Below the pieces are notes generated by a model. That model made no database searches. It had not been told where the DNA came from and saw only the letters and a list, made by a program, of their open reading frames with translations. Source: a virus. Taken from it: DNA of 27,267 nucleotides. Shown here piece by piece: positions 8,729-16,275 of the stretch. Each line of letters starts with the position of its first letter. The stretch's first letter is position 1. The stretch spans positions 1-27,267 of the IMG/VR virus record IMGVR_UViG_3300031566_000303. One strand, written 5' to 3'. Position numbers and translations under genes: made by a program.

Positions 8729-8777
8729 CTATTTATAATAGAAACATCCATATACAAATTTCATTTATAATACACCT

Positions 8778-8800
8778 ATCTATATATATTAATTACTGAA
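8778..8800 (+). promoter_or_regulatory. Copy 1 of an exact 23-bp repeat, likely rightward phage promoter
   Basis: This sequence ends in TATATATATTAATTACTGAA and is identical to 12843-12865. Both copies sit in divergent intergenic regions, in the same orientation, ahead of the first rightward transcript. Here it lies 64 bases before the start of the DnaJ-type zinc-finger gene at 8865. An AT-rich core followed by a conserved ACTGAA is compatible with a promoter for a phage or phage-modified polymerase. A protein-binding site is an alternative. Confidence 0.5.
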
Positions 8801-8864
8801 ATGGCTAAATGTATTTTTTATTTTTTTTATTAAGGCAAACATACATATGAAAGGAGTAATAAAC

Positions 8865-9587
8865 ATGACAGAAAAAAATCAGGTTGCAATCCCAACCCCA
8901 TTACCTGCTACTGCCCAAGATGTAGCAAATGAAAAACTCCTAGTAGAAATTAGAGACGCCGAAATACTACTTGGTTTTAGAAAAAAGAAAGATTATTCGA
9001 TTAATGAATTACTCAAAAGCTTCCAGGTGTGTTTTGAAGTCTTCGATGAAAATGATGAAGCGGAAAAAATTCTTCCGTTAACCAATGCCAAAAATTCTCT
9101 TTTGCGGTATCAGCTGGATATGATGGTTGCCAAGAATAATGGCCATTTTGATCTGAAAGGACAGATCCCATTTGAAAGTGTGTGTGTGTCATGTCATGGT
9201 ACTGGAGAATTGTATAAATTCTTCCGAAATTCCATCCCGGTTCCATGTAAATTTTGTACAGGGAAGCCAGTAAAGATGGTACCTTGTAGAAACTGTAAAG
9301 GTAGCGGCAAGGTCAAAAAATCCAAAGAAGATGGATATGTCAATGACGCATGTCCTGCCTGTAAAGGAAAGGGGACGTTCACATTGAAGTGTCGTAAATG
9401 TCGTGATACGCGCATCTTTCACAAGATGGTGCTTGATTCCATCAGGTCAACGACACCGTGCAAAAAATGTAACGGTCGTGGTTTCGATATACCCAAACCG
9501 GTAAAGAAGGAATATGTTCGTGTTCCAGACAATCCGGTTATCAGTGCAGATTTGGGTCAAGAAATCAAAAAAGTTTTTAAAACATAG
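8865..9587 (+). CDS. Protein with six DnaJ-type zinc knuckles, no J domain
   Basis: The 240-residue product starts at the ATG at 8865, eight bases after AAGGAG; an earlier ATG at 8847 overlaps that site and is unlikely. The N-terminal 100 residues are mainly helical and unrecognised. Residues about 105-215 carry six CxxC motifs (CVSCHGTG, CKFCTGKP, CRNCKGSG, CPACKGKG, CRKCRDTR, CKKCNGRG), which should bind three zinc ions. In DnaJ this region holds unfolded proteins; here the J domain is absent. Base composition is less AT-rich than the neighbours and resembles the gene at 19934-20461, which may reflect high expression or a different origin. It stands alone between two minus-strand blocks and has its own upstream promoter-like repeat. 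Confidence 0.82.
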   Translation: MTEKNQVAIPTPLPATAQDVANEKLLVEIRDAEILLGFRKKKDYSINELLKSFQVCFEVFDENDEAEKILPLTNAKNSLLRYQLDMMVAKNNGHFDLKGQIPFESVCVSCHGTGELYKFFRNSIPVPCKFCTGKPVKMVPCRNCKGSGKVKKSKEDGYVNDACPACKGKGTFTLKCRKCRDTRIFHKMVLDSIRSTTPCKKCNGRGFDIPKPVKKEYVRVPDNPVISADLGQEIKKVFKT

Positions 9588-9643
9588 ACACCTCTTCCCG
9601 AACATCAGTTGATTATTCAAACATTTAGCCAAATGGATTGAAA

Positions 9644-9681
9644 ATGGAGAGGTAATCCTAAATATCGGATTACCTCTCCAT
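9644..9681. terminator. Convergent hairpin, probable bidirectional terminator
   Basis: The arms 9644-9658 and 9667-9681 are a perfect 15-bp inverted repeat (ATGGAGAGGTAATCC) around an 8-base loop. It lies between the convergent ends of the zinc-knuckle gene and the minus-strand gene at 9670, whose stop codon falls inside it. Only a short T run follows on the minus strand (TTTT) and none on the plus strand, so it may also act as an RNA-stabilising hairpin. Confidence 0.75.
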
Positions 9682-10221
9682 ATCACATTCATATAAAGAA
9701 AAGTTATCTTCTAAAAAGTTCTTCAACGATATTTTTTCCGCTACAATTTTTTTCTTCTTTTTCATTTTTATTTTTTTTGGTTTTTCTAAACCCATTGAAT
9801 CATATACACCATCTCTGTTTTCCGATTCCTCAATCTTTTCACATAGTAAAAGCACATCATCATTTTTCAACAATGGCATTCTTTCTCTAAGTTTTTCATA
9901 CAACAATTGTCTTGGTTGTCTTTTATAAAACATTACATCTCTTTTGCTTATCTTAAAATCCATTACACATTTCTTAATAAATTTGAATAATTCTTCTTTT
10001 GTTATATATCTTAAATTAATATCATTGAAATATGTATCTAAATAATAATTCAACGGACCATTCTTTAAGAATAATGATATGAGAAATGTATGTGTAATCG
10101 GTGAATTATATTTTAAAATATCTGGAGTTTTAATCTTACCGTTATCATCATACGTTGGTCTTGGAATCGGACTATCCCTACGTCTATCAAATAACCAGTT
10201 GTTGAAAATTCGGTATGGCAT
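9670..10221 (-). CDS. Unrecognised protein with lysine-rich C-terminal segment
   Basis: The 183-residue product begins MPYRIFNNWLFDRRRDSPI and has an AAAGGATAG site upstream. No family is recognised. It is rich in charged and aromatic residues and carries a KKIKMKKKKKIV run near residue 150, which may bind nucleic acid or simply link domains. It is the last gene of the second leftward block and ends in the convergent hairpin. Confidence 0.65.
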   Translation of the reverse strand: MPYRIFNNWLFDRRRDSPIPRPTYDDNGKIKTPDILKYNSPITHTFLISLFLKNGPLNYYLDTYFNDINLRYITKEELFKFIKKCVMDFKISKRDVMFYKRQPRQLLYEKLRERMPLLKNDDVLLLCEKIEESENRDGVYDSMGLEKPKKIKMKKKKKIVAEKISLKNFLEDNFSLYECDMER

Positions 10222-10236
10222 TATCTTCTATCCTTT

Positions 10237-10740
10237 TCAATGTTTGTTCTGTATAGCAAATTTAGGATGCTCTGTATTTAAACATAGCAATCTATTAATT
10301 TCTCTATCATCCCAATATTTTTCATTTTCATGATGCATATGCCATAAAAAGTTTCTTCCATTTTTTGGATCAATTCCCAATTCTATTGCTTTTTCTTTGC
10401 TGATTATTCCCCAAAGATCTTCGTCAGGAAGATCTGGAAATGTAAAATCCATTTCTGGGTTATCTAAAAAATGAAAAAATGCATGTTTCCCCATTGCCGG
10501 ACAATTTATTAATCCATATTGCCCAAATATCTTTTGGCTTGGATATACTCTTGTTCTTTTGCTTCCATCAACATATTCATATACACTGTTTGATCTAAAA
10601 CAACAGTTTGGACAGAGGGTCCCTTGCATTTTCATTTCATTGTGATTGCATACTCTACAATCGCCTTCCATACTTAATATAACCTTTTGCATACCATCAT
10701 AATCAATTGGCCCGTTTCCTTTAAAATTAATATTACCCAT
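10237..10740 (-). CDS. Zinc-binding protein, possible HNH-like nuclease
   Basis: The 167-residue product has CRVCNH near residue 33 and CPNCC near 49, a likely zinc ribbon. Its C-terminal part reads WHMHHENEKYWDDREINRLLCL and then NTEHPKF, which resembles the H-H-N-x-N-x-x-L-x-x-L-C-x-x-H layout of HNH domains. The second CxxC pair that usually supports the fold is absent, so nuclease activity is a guess. It starts at 10740 after AAAGGAGG and overlaps the end of the glycosyltransferase gene by eight bases. Confidence 0.5.
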   Translation of the reverse strand: MGNINFKGNGPIDYDGMQKVILSMEGDCRVCNHNEMKMQGTLCPNCCFRSNSVYEYVDGSKRTRVYPSQKIFGQYGLINCPAMGKHAFFHFLDNPEMDFTFPDLPDEDLWGIISKEKAIELGIDPKNGRNFLWHMHHENEKYWDDREINRLLCLNTEHPKFAIQNKH

Positions 10741-11677
10741 CCTCTACCTCCTTTACTATTCTATTATAAAAATCATTCATTTTTTCTTTACACTTCAATT
10801 TAGGTAATGGCAACAATCCCCATAGTGCTCTATCAAGTAAACCAAACAATTCTTCTTTATTATCATATAGATATTGTCTTGATAACAACTCCGGATATGC
10901 AAAGTCGTTTCTAGCTATCGGTATACAATTATTGTTTATAGCATCTACGATTTGATATCCGAAGGTGTCTTCATGTGATGTTATTAGCAACACTTGTGAT
11001 TCACCAAGAAATTTATAATACTCTTCAAAATCCCTGGTTTCTTTTCTTGTAATGGGACCAAATTTATCCTCAACCTTGGCTTCCAATTCTGAATCGACTT
11101 TTTGCAATCCTGGTCTTGATGCTGATACGATTCTATATTGTTTTGTTTCATTTTTAAAGCATTTAAGATGCGTTGGACCTGGCAATGATGTAACAACTGT
11201 ATTTGCCCATTGAAGTTTCTTATCATGATATTTACTCCCCACAAATATTTTATTGAACAATCCTGCGTGTGCTGTCTCAACCGGGAATTTAAACTCTGCA
11301 AAATCTGCAAAATAATCAAGCGTATTGATGCTTGTTGCATGACAAAACGCAAACAATTTGGGTGGTTGATGATGAAACAATACACCTGAAAATATACCCG
11401 GAAAACTAATATCAGATAGAAATAGTATATCATCTGGAGTTATTATAAGCTCTAAGTATTCTCTAATCTGTTCTGTTTCAAATTCAATAGACATATTAAT
11501 TGGTGAAAACATATTCAAATTTCCACGTCTATGAACCATCATGTTTGCATATCTCGCACCCAATGTTATAACTTCAAATCCTGCCTTTCTAAATTCCTCA
11601 GGAAATTTCCACATCCACCATTCAGGATATCTGTTGGGAACTGGGTATTGTGGTACAAATATTATTCTTTTGGACAC
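10733..11677 (-). CDS. GT-B-like glycosyltransferase
   Basis: The 314-residue product has an N-terminal Rossmann-like strand (RIIFVPQYPVPNR) and a C-terminal EDTFGYQIVDAINNNCIPIA, which matches the E-x7-E nucleotide-sugar site of GT4-type enzymes (typical form ESFGLVxxEAMACGxPV), with Asp in the second acidic position. Phage glycosyltransferases of this type modify DNA bases or cell-surface glycans. It starts at a GTG (11677) inside the end of the upstream gene. The neighbouring PIG-L-like deacetylase makes sugar metabolism or modified-base decoration a reasonable reading, but the acceptor is unknown. Confidence 0.62.
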   Translation of the reverse strand: MSKRIIFVPQYPVPNRYPEWWMWKFPEEFRKAGFEVITLGARYANMMVHRRGNLNMFSPINMSIEFETEQIREYLELIITPDDILFLSDISFPGIFSGVLFHHQPPKLFAFCHATSINTLDYFADFAEFKFPVETAHAGLFNKIFVGSKYHDKKLQWANTVVTSLPGPTHLKCFKNETKQYRIVSASRPGLQKVDSELEAKVEDKFGPITRKETRDFEEYYKFLGESQVLLITSHEDTFGYQIVDAINNNCIPIARNDFAYPELLSRQYLYDNKEELFGLLDRALWGLLPLPKLKCKEKMNDFYNRIVKEVEDG

Positions 11678-11877
11678 TTTCTTCCCCTTTCAATCAGCAA
11701 ATTTGGTATATCTAATTTTTCAGCATATCTACATATCCAACAATAACACCCAGGAATATTACTCTTTATTGGGCAATCTTTAAAATATTTACACCAATCT
11801 TTCTTTTCTAAAATTAAGTTGTAATACTCTTTAAACTTTGGAGGATCTTCTCCAAATTCCGACTGTCCTGAACTCAT
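11662..11877 (-). CDS. Small cysteine-containing protein
   Basis: The 71-residue product has the cysteine series DWCKYFKDCPI, GCYCWICRYAEK and GRKCPKE, suggesting a compact zinc fold. GAGAGGA precedes the ATG at 11877. It overlaps the glycosyltransferase start by 16 bases, so the two are probably co-translated. No family recognised. Confidence 0.62.
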   Translation of the reverse strand: MSSGQSEFGEDPPKFKEYYNLILEKKDWCKYFKDCPIKSNIPGCYCWICRYAEKLDIPNLLIERGRKCPKE

Positions 11878-11890
11878 ATCATGTCCTCTC

Positions 11891-12049
11891 TTAGTCTATT
11901 AATTTAGATAATTGTTTTGTATCCTCAATTTGTTTCTTCAATATATCAACTACTGCATACTCAACAAAAAAATTTATTTCCTTTTCGGAAAACTCACATT
12001 CTATTGTGCAAAAACCATCTTTGGCGTCATGAACTTTTAAGACTTTCAT
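11891..12049 (-). CDS. Small acidic protein, 52 residues
   Basis: A short frame reads MKVLKVHDAKDGFCTIECEF and continues to a lysine- and glutamate-rich helix ending KLID. It starts inside the last codons of the membrane-protein gene (12027-12269), has GGGAGAG upstream, and fills an otherwise empty gap in a tightly packed operon. These context points support it despite its size. Function unknown. Confidence 0.58.
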   Translation of the reverse strand: MKVLKVHDAKDGFCTIECEFSEKEINFFVEYAVVDILKKQIEDTKQLSKLID

Positions 12050-12269
12050 TTTCACTCTCCCATTTAATAAAGTTTATTAAAGAAAATATAAAAAGAACTA
12101 TCATTTGAAATAACAAAAACCAGTATTGCTCATAATAGAATATAATAACTTGTAAAACATAACTTGGTAAAAACACTAACCAACCATAACTATTTTTATT
12201 TCTCAACATATACAAAGCGATACAGGTTAGTATAAAAGCACCCCCTCCAAGTATATTTAAAAAATCCAT
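12027..12269 (-). CDS. Small three-helix membrane protein
   Basis: The 80-residue product is almost wholly hydrophobic, with about three membrane spans (near 5-20, 28-46 and 50-68) and a charged C-terminus (KWESENESLKSS). The size and topology recall half-transporters such as SemiSWEET, and the aromatic spacing recalls one segment of PnuC, but no diagnostic motif is visible. It overlaps the PIG-L-like gene by 13 bases. Confidence 0.65.
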   Translation of the reverse strand: MDFLNILGGGAFILTCIALYMLRNKNSYGWLVFLPSYVLQVIIFYYEQYWFLLFQMIVLFIFSLINFIKWESENESLKSS

Positions 12270-12763
12270 TTACATCTTCCTTCAAATAGAATATATTTTT
12301 TCTCATATTCCCAAAGAGATTTTTGGCTTGGATATACAGAATTAAGCAATGCTTCTTTTAAAGTTGTTTGCTCAACCTCATGTATATATGGAACATTCAT
12401 CAATGTAGTATAAAAAATAATATCTCTTCCTTCTCTTGCAAGAGATTCACCAATGAATCCCCACCCCCTATGTGCTGGATGAATTTCATTTATTGGATCA
12501 GGAAAATAAAATGTTACATTTTCTTTAGGTATTGATAACAACGGCATTGGAATAGAGTTTTGAAACATCTGTGCTTTGACGTTCTCTTTGTATTTTCTTA
12601 GAGTTATAGCTTCTTGTTTTCTTTCTATATTCATTTCACCAGAATATACAATTGTTATTCTCTTACTCGGGTCACATAGAATTTCATAACACCCAATAAT
12701 TTCATCATCCGCATGTGGTGCTATAATAATTGTTTCATGCCTTGCCTCTTTTTCTTCACTCAT
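12257..12763 (-). CDS. PIG-L/LmbE-like zinc deacetylase
   Basis: The 168-residue product has APHADDEIIG at 15-24, matching the PHPDDE zinc and catalytic motif of the LmbE/PIG-L family, and IHPAHRG at 94-100, matching the HPDH that completes the metal site. Family members remove acetyl groups from N-acetylglucosamine linked to various carriers. The length is at the short end of the family. It is the first gene of the second leftward operon, has AAAAGGAG upstream, and lies three genes from a glycosyltransferase. The substrate cannot be told. Confidence 0.8.
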   Translation of the reverse strand: MSEEKEARHETIIIAPHADDEIIGCYEILCDPSKRITIVYSGEMNIERKQEAITLRKYKENVKAQMFQNSIPMPLLSIPKENVTFYFPDPINEIHPAHRGWGFIGESLAREGRDIIFYTTLMNVPYIHEVEQTTLKEALLNSVYPSQKSLWEYEKKYILFEGRCKWIF

Positions 12764-12842
12764 GCAAAATCTCCTTTTTATTTATTTGTTACCGTCAATA
12801 AAAAATTTGTCTCAACATTATGTTCTCATTTTTATCATGCTC

Positions 12843-12865
12843 ATCTATATATATTAATTACTGAA
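12843..12865 (+). promoter_or_regulatory. Copy 2 of the 23-bp repeat, likely rightward promoter
   Basis: This is identical to 8778-8800 and in the same orientation. It lies 12 bases upstream of the closing stem of the structured segment at 12878-13211, so transcription starting just after the repeat would begin at or near the base of that stem. The region from 12764 to 12842 is otherwise AT-rich leader for the leftward operon. Confidence 0.5.
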
Positions 12866-12877
12866 TGGGAAAGTTTT

Positions 12878-13211
12878 GGTTTAAATTAGATGGGGTTTTC
12901 CAGTTTGTAAACCCAGCCGATCAACTGGATTTTCAGTATCGATAGTTAATTCTGGCTCCTTGGCGCGCCGCCGGGAAGATAACTTAGATATTCGAGAAGA
13001 TCAACTATAGCCAACGAACAGGTTACAGCACCTGGTGGTCTAGAACACAAAGCTGTAAACGGTATGGTTCATATTTCGCCACAGGGCGGGCCATTTTCAA
13101 ATCGCGCTCGCCCATCGAGGAACAGTCCTCCGGCGCCCAAGCAGACCGCAGCCAAGAAGAAATTGCTCCGGATAGCTTTTTTGAACAATCCGTTCCCCAT
13201 CTAATTTAACC
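12878..13211 (+). ncRNA. Large structured segment, candidate non-coding RNA
   Basis: No frame of useful length covers these 334 bases, and they are clearly richer in G and C than the flanks. The ends form a long stem: GGTTTAAATTAGATGGGG at 12878-12895 pairs with 13195-13211 (17 pairs, one bulged T). Inside are further local helices: TTACAGC with GCTGTAA (near 13023 and 13052), GGGCG with CGCCC (near 13084 and 13108), GAGGA-ACAG-TCCTC (near 13117), CGGAT with ATCCG (near 13169 and 13187), and a long-range CTTGGCGC with GCGCCCAAG. It does not show the conserved cores of tmRNA, RNase P RNA or group I introns. It could be a free RNA or a long leader for the gene at 13245. Confidence 0.65.
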
Positions 13212-13244
13212 CATTCATTTAATATTTTAGAAAGGAGGAATAGT

Positions 13245-13562
13245 TTGGATTTCAAGAATAGGGTACAGCTACAAAGTAGAGATGAGTTAATTTCTGGTCA
13301 GTTATTTTTTCGCCAAATGGGAAAAGCAATGGAACTTGATATGTCACATAGAAATCTTTTTGCAGCTGTTGGGTTGGTTGCACTTCCTCAAAAACATTTT
13401 TCTATTAAAACAGAATATCAATATACATTCGCTGGATGGGAAGATCTTATTGAGGGAGGTCTTATCTTAGGAATTGATCCCACAACAGGAAAAAACTTAA
13501 AAAAAATGGCTCGGGGTGATAATATTGGGTCATTATTAACCAAACCTATTTGGAGGATTTAA
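13245..13562 (+). CDS. Unrecognised 105-residue protein
   Basis: A TTG start at 13245 follows AAAGGAGG. The product begins MDFKNRVQLQSRDELISGQL and contains an LFAAVGLVALP stretch; no family is recognised. It lies between the structured segment and the nicotinate phosphoribosyltransferase gene, ending two bases before the latter, so the two are likely co-transcribed and perhaps functionally linked. Confidence 0.62.
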   Translation: MDFKNRVQLQSRDELISGQLFFRQMGKAMELDMSHRNLFAAVGLVALPQKHFSIKTEYQYTFAGWEDLIEGGLILGIDPTTGKNLKKMARGDNIGSLLTKPIWRI

Positions 13563-13563
13563 T

Positions 13564-14721
13564 ATGACAGGTATGATAAGAAGTATATTAGATAATGATC
13601 AATATAAGTTCACTATGCAACAGGCATTATTAAAATTGGGATTTGCTTCAGTTCCAGTTGTATATAAATTTAAATGTCGAACCAAAGGTATTAATTTTTC
13701 AAAATCTTTTCACCACATTATACATCAAATTGAGTGTCTAAAAGATTTATCAATTTCAGAACAAGAGATAGAATTTATGAAGTCTCTTCGTTATTTTTCT
13801 GATGAATATCTATGTTTCTTAAAACAGTTTCGATTTGATCCCGATCATGTCGATATATTGTTGAGTAAAGGTGAATTAAACATTACCATTTCAGGACCAT
13901 GGTTTCACACTATTCTATTTGAAGTCCCCATATTAGCAATTGTTAGTGAGTCATATAGACCTGATGGAAACTTTCAATATGCTGATAACAAACTTCATAA
14001 AAAAATTAAGAATTTACATTATGCTCCGGCATTTAAATTTATGGAATTTGGTACTCGTAGAAGAAAATCATTCGATTGGCAACATCATGTTGTTAATACA
14101 TGTAAGAAGCAAGTTCCCAATAACTTCATTGGGACAAGCAATTTGTTATTAGCAATGACAAGTAAATGCAAACCTATGGGAACCATGGCACATGAATGGT
14201 TACAAGCTCATCAACAACTTGGTTATCGTGTGGGTGAAAGTCAAAAGATGGCATTTGAAAATTGGATTAAAGTATATAGAGGAGACTTGGGAATCGCTTT
14301 GTCAGATGTAATCAATACAGATGCATTCTTAAGAGACTTTGACGATCCTCTTTTCTATAAACTTTTTGATGGGGTGAGAGAAGACTCAGAACCCGACCCA
14401 ATTACATTCGGTCATCGAATAATCAATTTCTATTATAGAAGAAAGATAGATCCTCTTACAAAAACCATTGTATTTAGCAATGGATTGACATTTGAACAGG
14501 CGTCAAAACTATATGATGAGTTTCATCGCTTGATAGGTGTCTCGTTTGGCATTGGAACAAATCTCACTAACGATTGGGAATACGACCCATTGAATATCGT
14601 TATCAAGATGGTTTCTTGCAATGGAGAGCCAGTAGCGAAAATATCAAATTCACCTGGCAAAGGTATGTGTGAAAGTCCTGAGTTTGTTTCTTATCTAAAA
14701 TCAGTTTATAAAATTGACTAG
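13564..14721 (+). CDS. pncB: Nicotinate phosphoribosyltransferase
   Basis: The 385-residue product matches PncB along its length: ILDNDQYKFTMQQALL at the N-terminus, EFGTRRRKSF at 161-170, GTSNLLLA at 190-197, GTMAHEW with the His at 210 (the residue phosphorylated in bacterial PncB), SDVINTDAFLRDF, FSNGLTFEQA, SFGIGTNLTND and KMVSCNGEPVAKISNSPGK. The enzyme makes nicotinate mononucleotide from nicotinate and PRPP, with ATP, in the Preiss-Handler route to NAD. In the typical SDTFGTDAF motif the sequence here is SDVINTDAF. GGAGG precedes the ATG. The NAD synthetase gene follows after two tRNAs and one small gene; the adenylyltransferase step between them is not encoded in the window. Confidence 0.95.
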   Translation: MTGMIRSILDNDQYKFTMQQALLKLGFASVPVVYKFKCRTKGINFSKSFHHIIHQIECLKDLSISEQEIEFMKSLRYFSDEYLCFLKQFRFDPDHVDILLSKGELNITISGPWFHTILFEVPILAIVSESYRPDGNFQYADNKLHKKIKNLHYAPAFKFMEFGTRRRKSFDWQHHVVNTCKKQVPNNFIGTSNLLLAMTSKCKPMGTMAHEWLQAHQQLGYRVGESQKMAFENWIKVYRGDLGIALSDVINTDAFLRDFDDPLFYKLFDGVREDSEPDPITFGHRIINFYYRRKIDPLTKTIVFSNGLTFEQASKLYDEFHRLIGVSFGIGTNLTNDWEYDPLNIVIKMVSCNGEPVAKISNSPGKGMCESPEFVSYLKSVYKID

Positions 14722-14790
14722 TTTCATTCTCGGTGTTGTTGCTAAAATTTTTTAGAACAAAATAGAGAATTGATAAAATTTTAATTGTTT

Positions 14791-14868
14791 CGGAGTATAG
14801 CTCAGCATGGCCAGAGCACTCGGTTTGGGTCCGAGGGGTCGCAGGTTCAAATCCTGCTACTCCGACCA
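14791..14868 (+). tRNA. tRNA-Pro (anticodon TGG)
   Basis: A full cloverleaf is visible: acceptor CGGAGTA with TACTCCG, D arm, anticodon stem CTCGG/CCGAG around TTTGGGT, T arm GCAGG-TTCAAAT-CCTGC, and an encoded CCA. The C1-G72 pair is typical of bacterial tRNA-Pro. Confidence 0.95.
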
Positions 14869-14893
14869 ATTCAAGTTTTAAACACAGTGATGT

Positions 14894-14977
14894 GCCTGCG
14901 TGGTGAAACGGTAGACACGCTGGTTTTAGGAACCAGTGCCGGATGGCGTGTGGGTTCGACTCCCTCCGCAGGTACCA
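14894..14977 (+). tRNA. tRNA-Leu (anticodon TAG)
   Basis: The acceptor GCCTGCG pairs with CGCAGGT, the anticodon stem CTGGT/ACCAG holds TTTAGGA, and a long variable arm (TGCCGGATGGCGT) marks a class II tRNA. The T arm is GTGGG-TTCGACT-CCCTC and CCA is encoded. Confidence 0.95.
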
Positions 14978-14996
14978 ACAAAAAAAGGATGTTGGA

Positions 14997-15410
14997 ATGA
15001 GCGAAGAATTTATTCAATATAGATTTCCATGTAATACATGCCTTGTTCAAGCTGCTTGTCGTGATCGTGATCGGATGTCTATTAAAGATACAAAAATTAA
15101 TCATGAAATTTCTTCATTGGGTGTTCCATTATTTAAAGATAAAGATAAAAGCTGGCATAAAGGTCTTTTAGAATGTATGTTGAATCTTCAAAAACAGATA
15201 ATGGATAAAGTGTCCAGAACTGAGGGTAAAGAAGATTTTAATAAACAGGAAACTGATAGATTGCCTATGCAGTATATCTATTTGATGATTGATATGTCAC
15301 AAATTTTATGTCATATGGCTAATTCAACAAGTTGGAGAGAAGGTGAACTATTTGAATTTGATCGAATTGAAATTAAGCGAAGATTAACTCGACTGACGAG
15401 GTGGTTATGA
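14997..15410 (+). CDS. Unrecognised protein with N-terminal CxxCLV cysteine motif
   Basis: The 137-residue product starts at 14997, after AAAGGATG. Near the N-terminus it reads PCNTCLVQAACRDRDRM, a motif shared in form with the small membrane proteins at 17047-17307 and 26089-26376. The remainder is charged and helical. The stop overlaps the start of the NAD synthetase gene (ATGA), which implies coupled translation and perhaps a linked role. No family recognised. Confidence 0.68.
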   Translation: MSEEFIQYRFPCNTCLVQAACRDRDRMSIKDTKINHEISSLGVPLFKDKDKSWHKGLLECMLNLQKQIMDKVSRTEGKEDFNKQETDRLPMQYIYLMIDMSQILCHMANSTSWREGELFEFDRIEIKRRLTRLTRWL

Positions 15411-16267
15411 TATACTTACCAAGTATGAATCCAGAAGTAGTTTCTAAAGAAATACAGAAGTTTATTTTAAACACAGTTAACAAACATAAAAAAAGTGGGG
15501 TTGTTCTTGGTCTTTCTGGTGGGATAGATTCTTCAGTTGTAGCTGTTCTTTGTGCTAAAGCATTTATGGGAACTACATATAATGTAGTTGGTTATTATCT
15601 TCCGCATGGCGTTGAAGATGGAAGTAGACTTTTTGTTAATCATCTCATAGATACTTTTCCTAGTATAAACTATCGACTAGTATCAATATCTGATCAATGC
15701 TTATCTCATGTAGATGTGGTAGAAGCTTATTCTTCACCATTAACTAATTATCAAAAAGGGAATGTTTACTCAAGAGTTAGAGCGAATGTTTTATCAACGT
15801 TCGCTGAAAAGGAAAATAAAGTTCTGTCGGGTACAGGAAATCGTGATGAAGATTATGGAGTTGGATATTACACGATGTTTGGAGATGGTGCAGTTCACAT
15901 GAATCCCATAGGATGTCTTTCAAAACGACTGGTGTATCAAATGGCAGAATATTTAGAAATACCAAAATCAATTATTGAAAGAACTCCTACAGCTGGATTA
16001 GAACCAAACCAAACAGATTTTGATGATCTTGGTTATGAATATAGTACAGTTGAAATTATCATGGAAGCTCTCAATCAAGGATCTAATGCGGCCAATATAA
16101 TTGAAATACTTGAATCGAAGATAATTATATTTTCTTATGATAAATTCACAAGTATGGCAGATATAGTTCAAGATGTATTATCAAGACATCTTATTGCTTT
16201 ACAGAAAAGCGAAATCATCAACCCACCAATTCCAAAAGTAACCTTACATTATGGTGATCTAAAATAG
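15407..16267 (+). CDS. nadE: NH3-dependent NAD+ synthetase
   Basis: The 286-residue product has LGLSGGIDSSVVAVL (about 34-48), the ATP-pyrophosphatase P-loop, then GTGNRDEDYGVGYYTMFGDG and TAGLEPNQTDFDDLGYEY, all diagnostic of NadE. It converts nicotinate adenine dinucleotide to NAD with ATP and ammonia. There is no glutaminase domain, as in the short bacterial form of about 275 residues. I chose the ATG at 15407 over the GTG at 15401 because it overlaps the previous stop and follows GAGGTGG. With PncB upstream it forms two of the three Preiss-Handler steps. Confidence 0.95.
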   Translation: MIYLPSMNPEVVSKEIQKFILNTVNKHKKSGVVLGLSGGIDSSVVAVLCAKAFMGTTYNVVGYYLPHGVEDGSRLFVNHLIDTFPSINYRLVSISDQCLSHVDVVEAYSSPLTNYQKGNVYSRVRANVLSTFAEKENKVLSGTGNRDEDYGVGYYTMFGDGAVHMNPIGCLSKRLVYQMAEYLEIPKSIIERTPTAGLEPNQTDFDDLGYEYSTVEIIMEALNQGSNAANIIEILESKIIIFSYDKFTSMADIVQDVLSRHLIALQKSEIINPPIPKVTLHYGDLK

Positions 16268-16275
16268 TTAATTAA

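Noticed and set aside
8279-8770. A 163-codon plus-strand open frame opposite the start of the polymerase gene
   Set aside because: It is antisense to the conserved UDG domain, has no ribosome binding site and no protein-like composition; it is a by-product of the coding strand.
8847-8864. Upstream ATG as the start of the zinc-knuckle gene
   Set aside because: It overlaps the AAGGAG that serves the ATG at 8865 and has no site of its own.
12027-12269. PnuC nicotinamide riboside transporter linked to the NAD genes
   Set aside because: Only three membrane spans and 80 residues, compared with about seven spans in PnuC, and the gene is on the opposite strand from the NAD pair. Resemblance is limited to aromatic spacing.
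12878-13211. Possible tmRNA, RNase P RNA, or group I intron
   Set aside because: The tRNA-like ends of tmRNA, the GAGGAAAGUCCGGG-type core of RNase P and the P-Q-R-S elements of group I introns were looked for and not found. The short GAGGA-ACAG-TCCTC hairpin is only superficially similar to the RNase P motif.
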